Shown here piece after piece: positions 26,928 through 35,481 of a stretch of 64,000 nucleotides of DNA (positions are counted from its first letter, which is position 1; each line of letters opens with the position of its first letter). The notes beneath the pieces were generated by a model, which was not told the origin of the DNA, ran no database searches, and was given only the letters and a program-made list of their open reading frames with translations. Source of the DNA: Hyphomicrobiales bacterium (GTDB lineage Bacteria; Pseudomonadota; Alphaproteobacteria; Rhizobiales; Rhizobiaceae); contig UCJD01000009.1 in the NCBI GenBank assembly GCA_900472605.1, positions 289,883 to 353,882 on the forward strand. Reading direction: 5' to 3'. The position numbers and the translations under genes were made by a program.

Positions 26928-28121
26928 ATGTCCGCGGTCCCAGCCTCAACCAGTTCAGGAAACAAAAGCGTCGCCCTCGCCCAGCTCACCCTTGCGATCG
27001 GCGGCCTCATCCTCGGTACGGGCGAATTCACGACGATGGGCCTGCTTCCCGATATCGCCAACGCGGTGTCGGTCTCGGTTCCGGAAGCTGGCAACTTCAT
27101 CAGCGCCTACGCCCTCGGCGTTGTCGTCGGCTCGCCGCTCCTCGCGGTCGCGACAGCGCGCATGGATCGGCGCAAGCTCCTGATGATCATCACCATGATC
27201 ATGTTCGCGAGCAACGCGGCGACCGCCCTTGCCTCCCAGTATTGGTCAGTCTCGCTAGCCCGCTTCTTCGCTGGCCTGCCGCACGGTGCCTACTATGGCA
27301 CTGCGTCCATCGTCGCCGCCTCCATCGTTCCAAGAGACCTGCGCGCCCAGTCGATCGGCCGGGTGATGCTCGGCCTTGCTGCCGCCAATTTCATCGGCGT
27401 CCCGATAGCGACCGCGCTGGGGCAGTACCTGGGTTGGCGCGCGACCTTCATCGCCGTTTCCCTGGGAAGTGCGCTGGCTACCCTGTTGATTTGGGCCATG
27501 GTGCCGAACGTCGAAGCCGACCCCGAGACGTCACCGGGCAGAGAACTGAAAGGCCTGATGCGTCTGCAGGTTTGGCTTACGCTTGGCACGGCGGCGATAG
27601 GTTTCGGTGGCATGTTCGCTGTCTATAGCTACATCACGCCCGCGATCACCGAATTGGCGCGCCAGCCGGAATCCTACGTGCCCGCGTACCTGGCGCTATG
27701 GGGCTTCGGCATGGTTCTGGGCAGCCAGATTGGAAGCTGGTTCACAGACAAGTGGCAGAGCGGCACGATCGTGGTCCTGCTGATCTGGAACATCACTTTC
27801 CTGGGCCTATTCGCCTTCACTGCATCCAGCCCGATAGCCTCGGCTGCAACCCTGTTCTTCATCGGTATCGGCTTCGGCCTCGTCCCCGCGCTCCAGGCAC
27901 GCCTCATGGACGTCGCGCCGAAAGCCCAGTCCCTGGCGGCTGCGATGAACCATTCGGCCTTCAATCTATCGAACGCGATCGGAGCCTGGACCGGAGGCCT
28001 TGCCATTGCCGCCGGCTACGGGTGGGCATCGACGGGCCTGGTCGCCGCCGGGCTAGCGCTGCTCGGCCTCCTCGTTTTCGTCGTGGCCCTCGCATCCGAG
28101 AACTTGCGCAAACCTGCATGA
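26928..28121 (+). CDS. MFS transporter, AraJ/sugar-efflux-like
   Basis: 397 residues with about 12 transmembrane segments. Features of the DHA1/AraJ group are present: LILGTGEFTTMGLLPDIA in TM1, the loop ARMDRRKLL between TM2 and TM3, and FFAGLPHGAYYG in TM4-5. ATG 26928 is preferred (GGAG 7 nt before; earlier in-frame ATGs at 26760 and 26907 would add a non-hydrophobic leader). These inner-membrane antiporters export sugars, sugar analogues or drugs. It is followed 30 nt later by an SDR and then a GntR gene, forming a small cluster separate from the first sugar regulon. Confidence 0.88.
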   Translation: MSAVPASTSSGNKSVALAQLTLAIGGLILGTGEFTTMGLLPDIANAVSVSVPEAGNFISAYALGVVVGSPLLAVATARMDRRKLLMIITMIMFASNAATALASQYWSVSLARFFAGLPHGAYYGTASIVAASIVPRDLRAQSIGRVMLGLAAANFIGVPIATALGQYLGWRATFIAVSLGSALATLLIWAMVPNVEADPETSPGRELKGLMRLQVWLTLGTAAIGFGGMFAVYSYITPAITELARQPESYVPAYLALWGFGMVLGSQIGSWFTDKWQSGTIVVLLIWNITFLGLFAFTASSPIASAATLFFIGIGFGLVPALQARLMDVAPKAQSLAAAMNHSAFNLSNAIGAWTGGLAIAAGYGWASTGLVAAGLALLGLLVFVVALASENLRKPA

Positions 28122-28151
28122 CGCGATGCGTCGCCTACATTGGAGTGAAAG

Positions 28152-28997
28152 ATGACTAAGAGAATGAACAACGTGCTCGCCGAAGGCCGGGTAGCCGTGA
28201 TCACCGGAGCCGCCAAGGGTATCGGCGAAGCATTGGCGCGCGCCTTGTCGAAACGCGGCATGGAACTCGCCCTCTTCGACAGCGACGGCGAAGCGCTCGA
28301 AGAGCTTGCGAAGTCCCTGAAACAACAGCCGCTGCTGGTCGTCGGCGACGTCGCCAACGTCGGTGACCTGTGCAGGTTGCGGGACGAAACGGTAGATCGG
28401 TTCGGCGACATCGCGCTACTCGTGAACAACGCGGGCATCTCGGCTGGCGCTGGCCCTTGGGGCGACCCGGAGGCATGGAAGCGTCAGCTGAACGTGAACT
28501 TCGGCGGCATACTGTCGGCCCAGCACCTTTTCGTTCCCCATCTGCTGGCATCGGATCGCCCGTCAGCGATCGTGAACCTCGGGTCGAAGGAAGGTATCAC
28601 CACCCCTCCGGGGAATGCCGCATACTCGGTGGCCAAGGCTGCCGTCAAGGTACTGACCGAGCAGCTGTCGCACGAACTGTTGAAGGAAACGAGGGGTCGT
28701 GTATCGGCTCACCTGCTTGTCCCTGGCTACACCTGGACGCCCATGAACGCTGCCCACAAGCCTGAAGGCTCGGCAAAGCCAGACGAGGCGTGGACGTCGG
28801 CCGAACTCGTGGACTACTTCCTCGATCGTCTGCTCAAGGACGATTTTTACATCATCTGCCCGGACAACACTGTGACTACCGATATGGACGCAAAGCGCAT
28901 TCAGTGGTCGGCGGGCGACATGATCGAAAACCGCCCGGCGCTGTCGCGGTGGCATCCTGACTGGAAGGATCGGTTTGCGGCGTGGATGCGGGGCTGA
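28152..28997 (+). CDS. Short-chain dehydrogenase/reductase
   Basis: 281 residues, classical SDR. Cofactor motif TGAAKGIGEALARAL is at about 18-32, NNAGISAG at about 95, catalytic Ser in VNLGSKEG, and YSVAKAAV gives the Tyr and Lys. A FDSDGEA acidic residue after beta2 favours NAD(H). The C-terminus is longer than the minimal SDR and contains a PGYTWTPMN segment. GGAGTG precedes the ATG. It is in one operon with the MFS gene and is followed by a terminator at 29030. The substrate is unknown. In family terms a polyol, aldose or cyclitol is likely. Confidence 0.88.
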   Translation: MTKRMNNVLAEGRVAVITGAAKGIGEALARALSKRGMELALFDSDGEALEELAKSLKQQPLLVVGDVANVGDLCRLRDETVDRFGDIALLVNNAGISAGAGPWGDPEAWKRQLNVNFGGILSAQHLFVPHLLASDRPSAIVNLGSKEGITTPPGNAAYSVAKAAVKVLTEQLSHELLKETRGRVSAHLLVPGYTWTPMNAAHKPEGSAKPDEAWTSAELVDYFLDRLLKDDFYIICPDNTVTTDMDAKRIQWSAGDMIENRPALSRWHPDWKDRFAAWMRG

Positions 28998-29029
28998 AGC
29001 AGCTCGCGTATCACATCTGAACAATGGCA

Positions 29030-29054
29030 GACCCGGCCCAGTGCCGGGTCTTTT
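29030..29054 (+). terminator. Rho-independent terminator after SDR gene
   Basis: GACCCGGC and GCCGGGTC form a perfect 8-bp stem with a 5-nt loop followed by TTTT. It ends the MFS-SDR unit before the gntR gene at 29099. Confidence 0.8.
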
Positions 29055-29098
29055 CGTATCCGAGTTGACGGGGAAGCTTTTGGAGGGCAACTCTCTAT

Positions 29099-29848
29099 AT
29101 GAAGATTCATACCAATTTGAGGAACTGCCTGATGGCGTCCCTGCCCCGAGCCACTCGAATTCTCCAGAATGAAGCCGACGAGATCGTATCGACGCAGGAA
29201 AAGGTCAGCCAGACCGAGCGCGCCTACATCGAGCTGAAGCGGCTCATCCTCGATAACGAACTGCCGGCCGGCTCTCATCTCCTCGAAGCAGAGGCAAGCC
29301 AGCGACTCGGCATGAGCCGTACGCCAACTCGCGAGGCGATGCTGCGGTTGCGGACCGAAGGGCTCGTTGAGATACGATCCCGTCATGGAATGCGGGTCCT
29401 GCCCCTGTCATCCAAGGACGTCCGCGAGATGTACGAAATCCTCACCGGGTTGGAGTCAATCGCAGCATACGAGGTGGGCAAACGCGGTGTGTCCGAATCC
29501 GAGATGAAAGACCTTCGAGCCGCTACCGACGCAATGGACGCCGCCCTTGCCGTTGACGATCTGACGGCTTGGGCAAAGGCAGATGAGAGGTTCCATGCTC
29601 AGCTGGTGTCCCTCAGCGGAAACCAGCGGTTGATCGGCGTCGTGAACCAGTTTGTCGAACAGGCCCACCGGGCGCGGATGCTTACTCTAAAACTTCGGCC
29701 GAAACCCCTGCAGTCAAATAGGGATCACGAAGCGCTCATTGACGCCCTTGTGCAAAAGGACGCCGAAAAAGCGAGGCAAATTCATCACGATCACAGAGAA
29801 CGTGCGAAACAGACAATCGTCGAACTGCTTGAACGGCTGGGGTTCTAA
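29099..29848 (+). CDS. GntR-family transcriptional regulator (FCD subfamily), second
   Basis: 249 residues. The winged helix (about 38-105) contains LEAEASQRLGMSRTPTREAML and the wing VEIRSRHGMRVL. The FCD domain (about 115-240) has EILTGLESIAAYE, ADERFHAQLVSLSGN and DHEALIDALVQKDAEKA with His residues suited to metal binding. The ATG at 29099 has GGAGGG 12 nt upstream. The internal ATG at 29132 (GAGG 9 nt upstream) is an equally possible start. It likely controls the MFS-SDR operon just upstream. Its sequence differs enough from the first GntR regulator to expect a different operator. Confidence 0.87.
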   Translation: MKIHTNLRNCLMASLPRATRILQNEADEIVSTQEKVSQTERAYIELKRLILDNELPAGSHLLEAEASQRLGMSRTPTREAMLRLRTEGLVEIRSRHGMRVLPLSSKDVREMYEILTGLESIAAYEVGKRGVSESEMKDLRAATDAMDAALAVDDLTAWAKADERFHAQLVSLSGNQRLIGVVNQFVEQAHRARMLTLKLRPKPLQSNRDHEALIDALVQKDAEKARQIHHDHRERAKQTIVELLERLGF

Positions 29849-29906
29849 GCACCTCGACTGGCGACATTAACGGCATTATGCGACTGGTCCTGCATTCACA
29901 AGCATT

Positions 29907-30200
29907 TCACTTCTCAGCCCGACTACAGTAGGTGTCCAGCTCGAGCTTCACCAGCTCGGGGTCTGTGTTTTTCAGGATGAGATCGTAGACGAAGTCGTCG
30001 CCGAACTCCTGAAATTCCTGGTAATGGTTGTGGTAGTAGAAGCGCCTGCCGCACTCCTTGGGCAGCTTGCCGACCTGGTTGAAAACGTCGCAAGGGCGCT
30101 CTGGAGGCACTACGGCTGCGGCGGCTTCAGGGCGACGGTTAGCGGCGAGCGACTTGAGATGATCGATCACTGGCTGCAGCCTATTCGCGACGTGGCGGAC
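29907..30200 (-). pseudogene. Fragment of a TIM-barrel sugar-phosphate isomerase/epimerase
   Basis: The readable C-terminal stretch has GRRFYYHNHYQEF and YDLILKNTDPELVKLELDTY, the central conserved part of xylose-isomerase-like epimerases (IolE/IolI group, normally GxRFxYHNHxxEF ... LELDxYW). It then stops a few residues later, where family members continue for another 100 or more. The upstream sequence in the same open frame (to 30488) has no family pattern. It is therefore a decayed internal fragment, possibly a former member of the sugar cluster. Nothing else is seen between the gntR gene and 30528. Confidence 0.65.
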
Positions 30201-30528
30201 AGGCAATTTCAGCGCTTCAAATGCGGGGCATGGACCGGCGACAAACTTGATAGGCTTCGTGAAGCTTCGGTCGTAGCACAAGTAGAGCGGCTGGCGCGCA
30301 CTCCCACTATGAAGTCGGCTTGGGCGGCGGGTAGCAACGTCAAAATTCATGGTTGGGTCGATGGGCTGAAGGATGGACTGCCTCCGACTTGGCGTGCACG
30401 GTGGGGAAGCCTGCAACGTAACCGCTACTCTCCGTTCGGCAAGCGCAACGCTTGGGTGGCGCAAGCACGACCCGTTAACCAACGCCATTGTAAATGCGTT
30501 GGCCCGAGTAGAAGACAGAGTTTGCTAA

Positions 30529-31437
30529 ATGTTGCTCTATAAGTTTCGTTCTTTCGACGGATATTCCATGGAAATGCTCCAGCGCGGCGCGCTTTGGGTA
30601 GCAAGTCCATCGCAAATGAATGATCCGTTCGACTGCAAGTTCGATGTCATCGCTGGCTATCACGCGGAGCTCGAAGATGAATTCTACGCTTTTCTCTTGC
30701 TGCCTCACCTTTCCATGATCTGGCGTGAACTACACAACAAGGAGGACATGTTCACCGGAAATTATATGGGCATGAAAAGGAAAAAGGTTCGCGAGCTTTA
30801 CTACGCCATAAATCGAGCCAAATCGGGTCGAGACAAACGGAATGTTCTAGTGCGCTATCTGGGCACTGATGGTGGCGACAATCTTCAGACGTTTGAAACC
30901 TGGAAGGCTAATGTCGAGCGAGATATCGACAAGATCGGGTTTTGCAGCCTCTGCGAGACTGTGGATAACCTCCTGCTGTGGGCCCACTATGCTGCTTCAC
31001 ACACAGGTTATGCCCTCGAATTTGAGATTGGCCCCCATCATCAGTCGATCGATAGGTTGCAGCAAGTGAGGTATACCGACGATTATCCGCTTATGGCTTT
31101 CAACGAGCTAAACCTCACGAGCACAATTGTGCTGGATGAGAAGGGAAAAGCCTACTCTCAACGCTCATTGGATTTCACAGGAGCATGGGCGAGAAAACTC
31201 GTCGGCGTGAAGTCATCTCACTGGGCTTACGAGCGAGAGTGGCGGTACCTAACTCCCGAGGGAAGACGCGAGGTGCCTTACCCGTTTCCGCTGAAAGCTA
31301 TTTACTTCGGAATGCGCACTCCAGCGGACAAGATCAAACTAGCCATTGCGGCAATCGGGTCTCCGGAAGTCAAAAAATATGTGATGACACCACTGAACCG
31401 GCAATTTGGGGTTGGGTTCGCGGAATACTCTGAGTAG
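30529..31437 (+). CDS. DUF2971 family protein
   Basis: 302 residues. The opening LLYKFRSFDGYSMEMLQRGALWVASPSQMNDPFD is the hallmark of DUF2971 (YKxR ... L..G.lw.s.p..fNDPfd), and the later GFCSLCETVDNLLLWAHYA and HWAYEREWR match the rest of the family (CxS....nxlmWsHYa; EkEwR). The biochemical function is unknown. Such genes are common in mobile islands and next to defence genes. Its base composition is visibly more AT-rich than that of the catabolic genes. It stands alone on the plus strand between two decayed genes, with only a weak ribosome-binding site before the ATG. Confidence 0.8.
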   Translation: MLLYKFRSFDGYSMEMLQRGALWVASPSQMNDPFDCKFDVIAGYHAELEDEFYAFLLLPHLSMIWRELHNKEDMFTGNYMGMKRKKVRELYYAINRAKSGRDKRNVLVRYLGTDGGDNLQTFETWKANVERDIDKIGFCSLCETVDNLLLWAHYAASHTGYALEFEIGPHHQSIDRLQQVRYTDDYPLMAFNELNLTSTIVLDEKGKAYSQRSLDFTGAWARKLVGVKSSHWAYEREWRYLTPEGRREVPYPFPLKAIYFGMRTPADKIKLAIAAIGSPEVKKYVMTPLNRQFGVGFAEYSE

Positions 31438-31500
31438 TCGGCCAAGCCAACCGTAAGCGAGAGCGATTGTTAGTTACCCCCAAGTTTGCACGCACTCTCG

Positions 31501-32618
31501 TCACTGACCGACCTTGGCCATCACCTCGACGATGGGTTCAATTTCACTCGCTGTGTTGTAGTAGTGAGGCGCTATACGAATTGCGTCATTGCGGACGCTG
31601 GCAAATATGCCGTTCGCGGTCAGTGTAATGCACATCCGCTGTCGCGATACCGGGCTTTCGAAGTATGTTGACGCCGGATCGATGGTGGCGTTCGAAGTCG
31701 TAGACGAGCTCCAACCCGCCGCCGGCCGCGAGATCACTGAGGGTTAGTATGCGATCCTCAATCCAGTCGACACCCAATTCATCGATCTGCTGGAGCCGTT
31801 CAGTTAATCCAAGGATACCTATTCCGATCCGGTCTCAAACCTACGTGCGTCGGGCAGGAAGTCGAGCTCACGATTGAAGGCGAACAGCTCGTTGACGCTG
31901 AGCCATCCAGCGATCCGCAGCTTGATCCACTCAGGGTTCGCTCGGAGAAGCCCGCAAAACCAATTCCGCGTAGTCCCATCATCCATTTATGCGCACTAGC
32001 CACCAAAACATCGACGCCGGCGGCCGCCGCATCGAGCTTCATCGCGCCTGTGGACTGCGTGCCATCCACTACCAATAGGGCGTTCGTGCCGGCACAGATT
32101 TCGCCCGATGCCGCTACGTCCACCCGGAACCCCGAATAGAACTGAACGTGACTCACCGTCGCGACGCGGGTTCGAGCATCCACCGCATCTCGGATATCAG
32201 TGGGCTCTATCCGCCCTTCCCTCGAATGCACCTGTCGCACTTCGACACCCAAATCCGACAGTTGGAGCCAAAATAGAAAGTCGGATGGAAAGACGTCGGC
32301 ACAAATGACGACGTTGTCGCCATCGCGCTAGTCCGGCCCCATGGGAACCAGCGAGAGACCATGGGAGGTGTTCTGGACGTACGAAATTCGATCGTATGTG
32401 GTCCCGATTGGATGGGCCACGAGAAGCCGTCCCTTGTCGAACAGAGGCAGTGATGCAGCACGATACCCTCGGAGGTCTTCCGACATGATCGTATTGTAGA
32501 AATCGCCGGCCCGTTGAACGCGCTTGGGGATCGGCGTCACTGTCGCATTGTCGAGGTAGACCTTGTCGTGAATGTAGGGGAAGTCACTTCGTATTTCTGC
32601 AACGAGCTCATCATTCAT
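31501..32618 (-). pseudogene. Frameshifted class V aminotransferase (isopenicillin-N-epimerase/cysteine-desulfurase-like)
   Basis: Homology continues across three frames on the minus strand. The N-terminus MNDELVAEIRSDFPYIHDKVYLDNATVTP runs from 32618. A middle segment, 32252-31900, has VVDGTQSTGAMKLD and the PLP-lysine motif SAHKWMMGLRG. The C-terminus SVRNDAIRIAPHYYNTASEIE ends at 31501. At least two frameshifts separate these parts, and the segment before the C-terminus is damaged, so no active enzyme is expected. The pieces remain in order, so the decay is recent or moderate. It belongs to the degraded zone between the catabolic regulon and the island recombination genes. Confidence 0.75.
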
Positions 32619-32797
32619 GGATGGTTCCCTCAAGGGACTGCATTGCATCAGTGGTCCACCAATTCGATTGGGGATCAAGACTTCCCCTCAAGCTACTGCT
32701 ATCCGCGCGTATCCACGCACCATACCAAGGCAACGGCCCCCGGTGTAAGCTCGCCGTGCGACCACACACAGGAGACGCCATAAAAATCTGTCAGTGC

Positions 32798-33313
32798 CTA
32801 GCTGCCGTCGACTAAGTAATACCCCTTTTTCGCATCGTAAGCTATCGCCCTGCTGCTTTGCAGCAACTTCCGAACAAGATCGATGGGATTCTCAGATTGT
32901 GAAAGGAGACCCGCTGTCTGGAGCTGTCGCGTGAGGTCGGCACGCTTGATGGGCTGAGAGCTTGCCCGCAAGATTTCCTCTGCCGCACGCCGAAGATGCT
33001 CAGATTTCGCGCCCCTGGGCCTGCCCCGGCCTGGCGTAGATCGAGTTGCCTTTGCTCTCGAAACGTTCGACTTCGCGTCCCCGGCCGTCGACTCTGCCTC
33101 AGTCAGGTTGCGACGAGAGAGTTCAGCTTCCTGTTTGGACTCACGCTCGGCATCGGCAATCAACTGGCGATATCGCGCGATCTCACCATTCATTGAAGCG
33201 AGTTCCGCCTCGAAAGCTGCTCTAGCGCTGTCGGATCGCGACACTAAATCATCCAAACCAGCATGAAGCTGGGAAAGATAGTCTGCGATTGCTTGCCGTC
33301 TCATTGGCTCCAT
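32798..33313 (-). CDS. Coiled-coil protein with C-terminal winged-helix-like domain
   Basis: 171 residues from ATG 33313 (GGAAGG 8 nt upstream). Residues about 10-85 form a long coiled coil (LSQLHAGLDDLVSRSDSARAAFEAELA type heptads). A basic linker RSTPGRGRPRGAK resembles an AT-hook (GRGRPRG). The C-terminal 65 residues (LRRAAEEILRASSQPIKRADLTRQL to AYDAKKGYYLVDGS) read like a small winged-helix (HARE-HTH/restriction-associated) domain. A DNA-binding structural or regulatory role is likely. No family name can be given. It faces the gene-poor stretch with repeats at 33.3-33.9 kb. Confidence 0.6.
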   Translation of the reverse strand: MEPMRRQAIADYLSQLHAGLDDLVSRSDSARAAFEAELASMNGEIARYRQLIADAERESKQEAELSRRNLTEAESTAGDAKSNVSRAKATRSTPGRGRPRGAKSEHLRRAAEEILRASSQPIKRADLTRQLQTAGLLSQSENPIDLVRKLLQSSRAIAYDAKKGYYLVDGS

Positions 33314-33337
33314 AAAACGCCTTCCACATTTCACAAG

Positions 33338-33886
33338 ATTCCGGACGAAAATAGTCTCTTGTAGCTTCCGGAATGATATGGTACTTGAATTCCAGATGCA
33401 TAGCCGAACTCACAACACCCATATCACCGACGCAAATCGGTGGCCGTTGGAGATTATCGAAATGTATACACGAGACAACCGCAAACTGCCGAACTACGTG
33501 ATACCGAGGTGCCTGAGGATCACAGAAAATAGTCTCTTGTTGCGGCATTATGTGAGAGCGACGGCGACCTTTTCGCACTCCGGAGTACATGATACCATGG
33601 ATCGCAATTCCTTTCAAAAGTGACTTGTTAGACCAAATTTGACCCTTCGAGGGAACATCGTTCGCGCACCCACCGCTCGAAAACGAGGTGCGTTGCCCTG
33701 CGGTTGTTCCCGAAGCGAAGTGTCGCACGCCTTGCCTCGACAAAGGTCATATCAAAATTCCGGAATAATTCAAGACTCCGAGTGGATTTTCGATTATTTC
33801 CTCCGGAGAATTCAAGACGTCGAAGTTCAATTGAGGCACTCACCTTTCGGAGCGACCACCTCGGCACATTCTCATCATTCCGGAAA
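33338..33886. other. Gene-poor stretch with a cluster of CCGG-centred palindromes
   Basis: Between the coiled-coil gene and the gene at 33986 no ORF shows coding signals. The region holds TTCCGGA-type palindromes at 33338, 33365, 33757 (ATTCCGGAAT, perfect), 33877, plus CTCCGGAG types at 33577 (ACTCCGGAGT, perfect) and 33801. It also holds the direct repeat pair. It may be a regulatory or recombination region of the island, for example sites for GinD or the coiled-coil protein, or simply decayed sequence. Confidence 0.45.
33347..33540 (+). repeat. 16-bp perfect direct repeat pair
   Basis: GAAAATAGTCTCTTGT occurs at 33347-33362 and again at 33525-33540, 178 bp apart, inside the stretch without a convincing gene (33314-33985). 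Each copy is near a CCGG-centred palindrome. This may be a protein-binding array or the trace of a duplication. Confidence 0.6.
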
Positions 33887-33985
33887 ATCGATGACCGCAG
33901 AATGAAATTGGCGCGGTGCCTGTACAGCTGAAGCATCTCGTTCGTCGACGGACATATGAACTCGTTGGCCTGTTTGGAGGAGTGA

Positions 33986-34459
33986 ATGAAGGAAAAAGAG
34001 CGCCCCTATATCCCGGTTAAACTCTGGGAAGCCCTAGACGAATACCTAAGAAGACAGAGAAATTTAGTCATGACTAGGAAGGACATGAAAGAGCACTTCA
34101 TACGTGAAATGATCGTCTCGTCCGGCATGAGCAGAACTGTTGCCGAGCAAATGTTTGGGACCATCGTGAAAAAACGGCGAGCGTATCTCGATCGATACCG
34201 GACGTCACCGGCATGGGACCTCGACGATCTCGCCCGAAAGGCCCTTGGGCGAAAACTGCGATCCAGATATGCAGTTGAACACCTGAAATTACAACGCGAT
34301 GAGCTGCTATCCCTCGGTGCAAGCACCGTTTGCACTTTTCGACCACGTCTCGACACCACAGAGTGCCAAGCCGAGTGCCAATGCGTGCCGTGCCGATTCA
34401 AGGTCAACGGCGTGCCAGATTTTGTCGTCGAAGAATACCTGAGCGACAAAACTCAATAA
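33986..34459 (+). CDS. Unrecognised island protein with Cys-rich C-terminus
   Basis: 157 residues, start supported by GGAGGAG directly upstream. The first 100 residues are charged and helical (RRQRNLVMTRKDMKEHFIREM ... VKKRRAYLDRYRTS), and the C-terminal part carries a Cys cluster (TVCTF, TECQAECQCVPCRF) that could bind zinc. It has no membrane segment. No family recognised. It lies upstream of the ginABCD genes on the same strand, separated by one more unknown gene, and shares their lower GC, so it is probably part of the same island. Confidence 0.6.
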   Translation: MKEKERPYIPVKLWEALDEYLRRQRNLVMTRKDMKEHFIREMIVSSGMSRTVAEQMFGTIVKKRRAYLDRYRTSPAWDLDDLARKALGRKLRSRYAVEHLKLQRDELLSLGASTVCTFRPRLDTTECQAECQCVPCRFKVNGVPDFVVEEYLSDKTQ

Positions 34460-34659
34460 GCGCGAATGTCTGCCGCTTCTATGCGGCTGAACATGACAGA
34501 AAACGTGAAACCTCAGCGTGGTGGCTCGATGTCGGCAACCGCGTCACTGCTAACTTTGTCTTTTGATAGGTGCGTCGGGCCACTTACGGTCAAGACCGTA
34601 GGATGCCGAGCCTCTAGCGGATCGCAAAGCAGCTGTTCAACTCTAGGATCGGAAAGAGC

Positions 34660-35409
34660 ATGAATCCGCTTCGTCATCATCTCGTAACTGGCAGTCCCAT
34701 GTCTAGGTGCGAGTTTGCAATAAGGCTCCTAGCCGAAGGAGCTGCAGGGTCCAGCGGAGGCAACTATTCCGCAGGGTCGCTGATCATGGCGAGCGCGCTG
34801 TTCAGTTCAATGCCGCCCGACACCTTGATCAGAATGGGAGGGCTCTCTACTGCTGACGATATCCGCTTGCTCCGCACAGTTTCTCGTCGTCAGCGCGGAA
34901 AACTCAGGGAAAGTGATCGTGACGGGCACGGACCGTGGCCACATTACGCGTGCGGCGTCCGCGATTTTCTAGCCCGTGAGACGGTTCGTTACATGCAAGA
35001 AATCCGGCCGCGGCTCATGAAGGAAAGGCTGGCGACTGGGTTCCCTGATCATCAATGCATGTTTGTGCAGTCAGCAAATGACTCCACAGAGATCGCCGCA
35101 CCCTATTCTCTTACGTCCCTTGACGACGAGTTTCGGCAGGCGATGGACGTAATGAACACTCGATTCCCGGAATCCTTCTATCACTATCAGGCTGAACTCC
35201 ATGGCGTTGGGACACTCACCTCGTTCTTGAAGTGGACGGTGACCTTGAAAGGCCGCCGCATCAACGACCCGCTGAGCGACGTTGCTGCTTCCCTGATCCT
35301 GTATCTCAACTCACCCATCCGTATCGAGGCGGGAGACGCCAAGCGATACATCGACAGAATCACTGACGGGCCTTTGGCGAAAACCCGACTTCCTGGTTTG
35401 GGTGGTTAG
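34660..35409 (+). CDS. Unrecognised island protein
   Basis: 249 residues, ATG preceded by GGAAAGAG. No signal peptide or clear transmembrane segment. The sequence is moderately helical with a glycine/serine-rich stretch near residue 30 (GAAGSSGGNYSAGS). No family or catalytic motif is recognised. It ends 72 nt before ginA on the same strand with no obvious terminator between, so it may be cotranscribed with the recombination genes or share their promoter region. Confidence 0.6.
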   Translation: MNPLRHHLVTGSPMSRCEFAIRLLAEGAAGSSGGNYSAGSLIMASALFSSMPPDTLIRMGGLSTADDIRLLRTVSRRQRGKLRESDRDGHGPWPHYACGVRDFLARETVRYMQEIRPRLMKERLATGFPDHQCMFVQSANDSTEIAAPYSLTSLDDEFRQAMDVMNTRFPESFYHYQAELHGVGTLTSFLKWTVTLKGRRINDPLSDVAASLILYLNSPIRIEAGDAKRYIDRITDGPLAKTRLPGLGG

Positions 35410-35481
35410 TTAGAACCAACTCGACAACCAGGTCCGTATCGCGCAACGACATTTTCCCCCTGTTTTTGCACTGAGGCTGTA

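Noticed and set aside
33249..33936. Several open frames in the gene-poor stretch as genes
   Set aside because: No ribosome-binding sites, no conserved motifs and they overlap each other on both strands.
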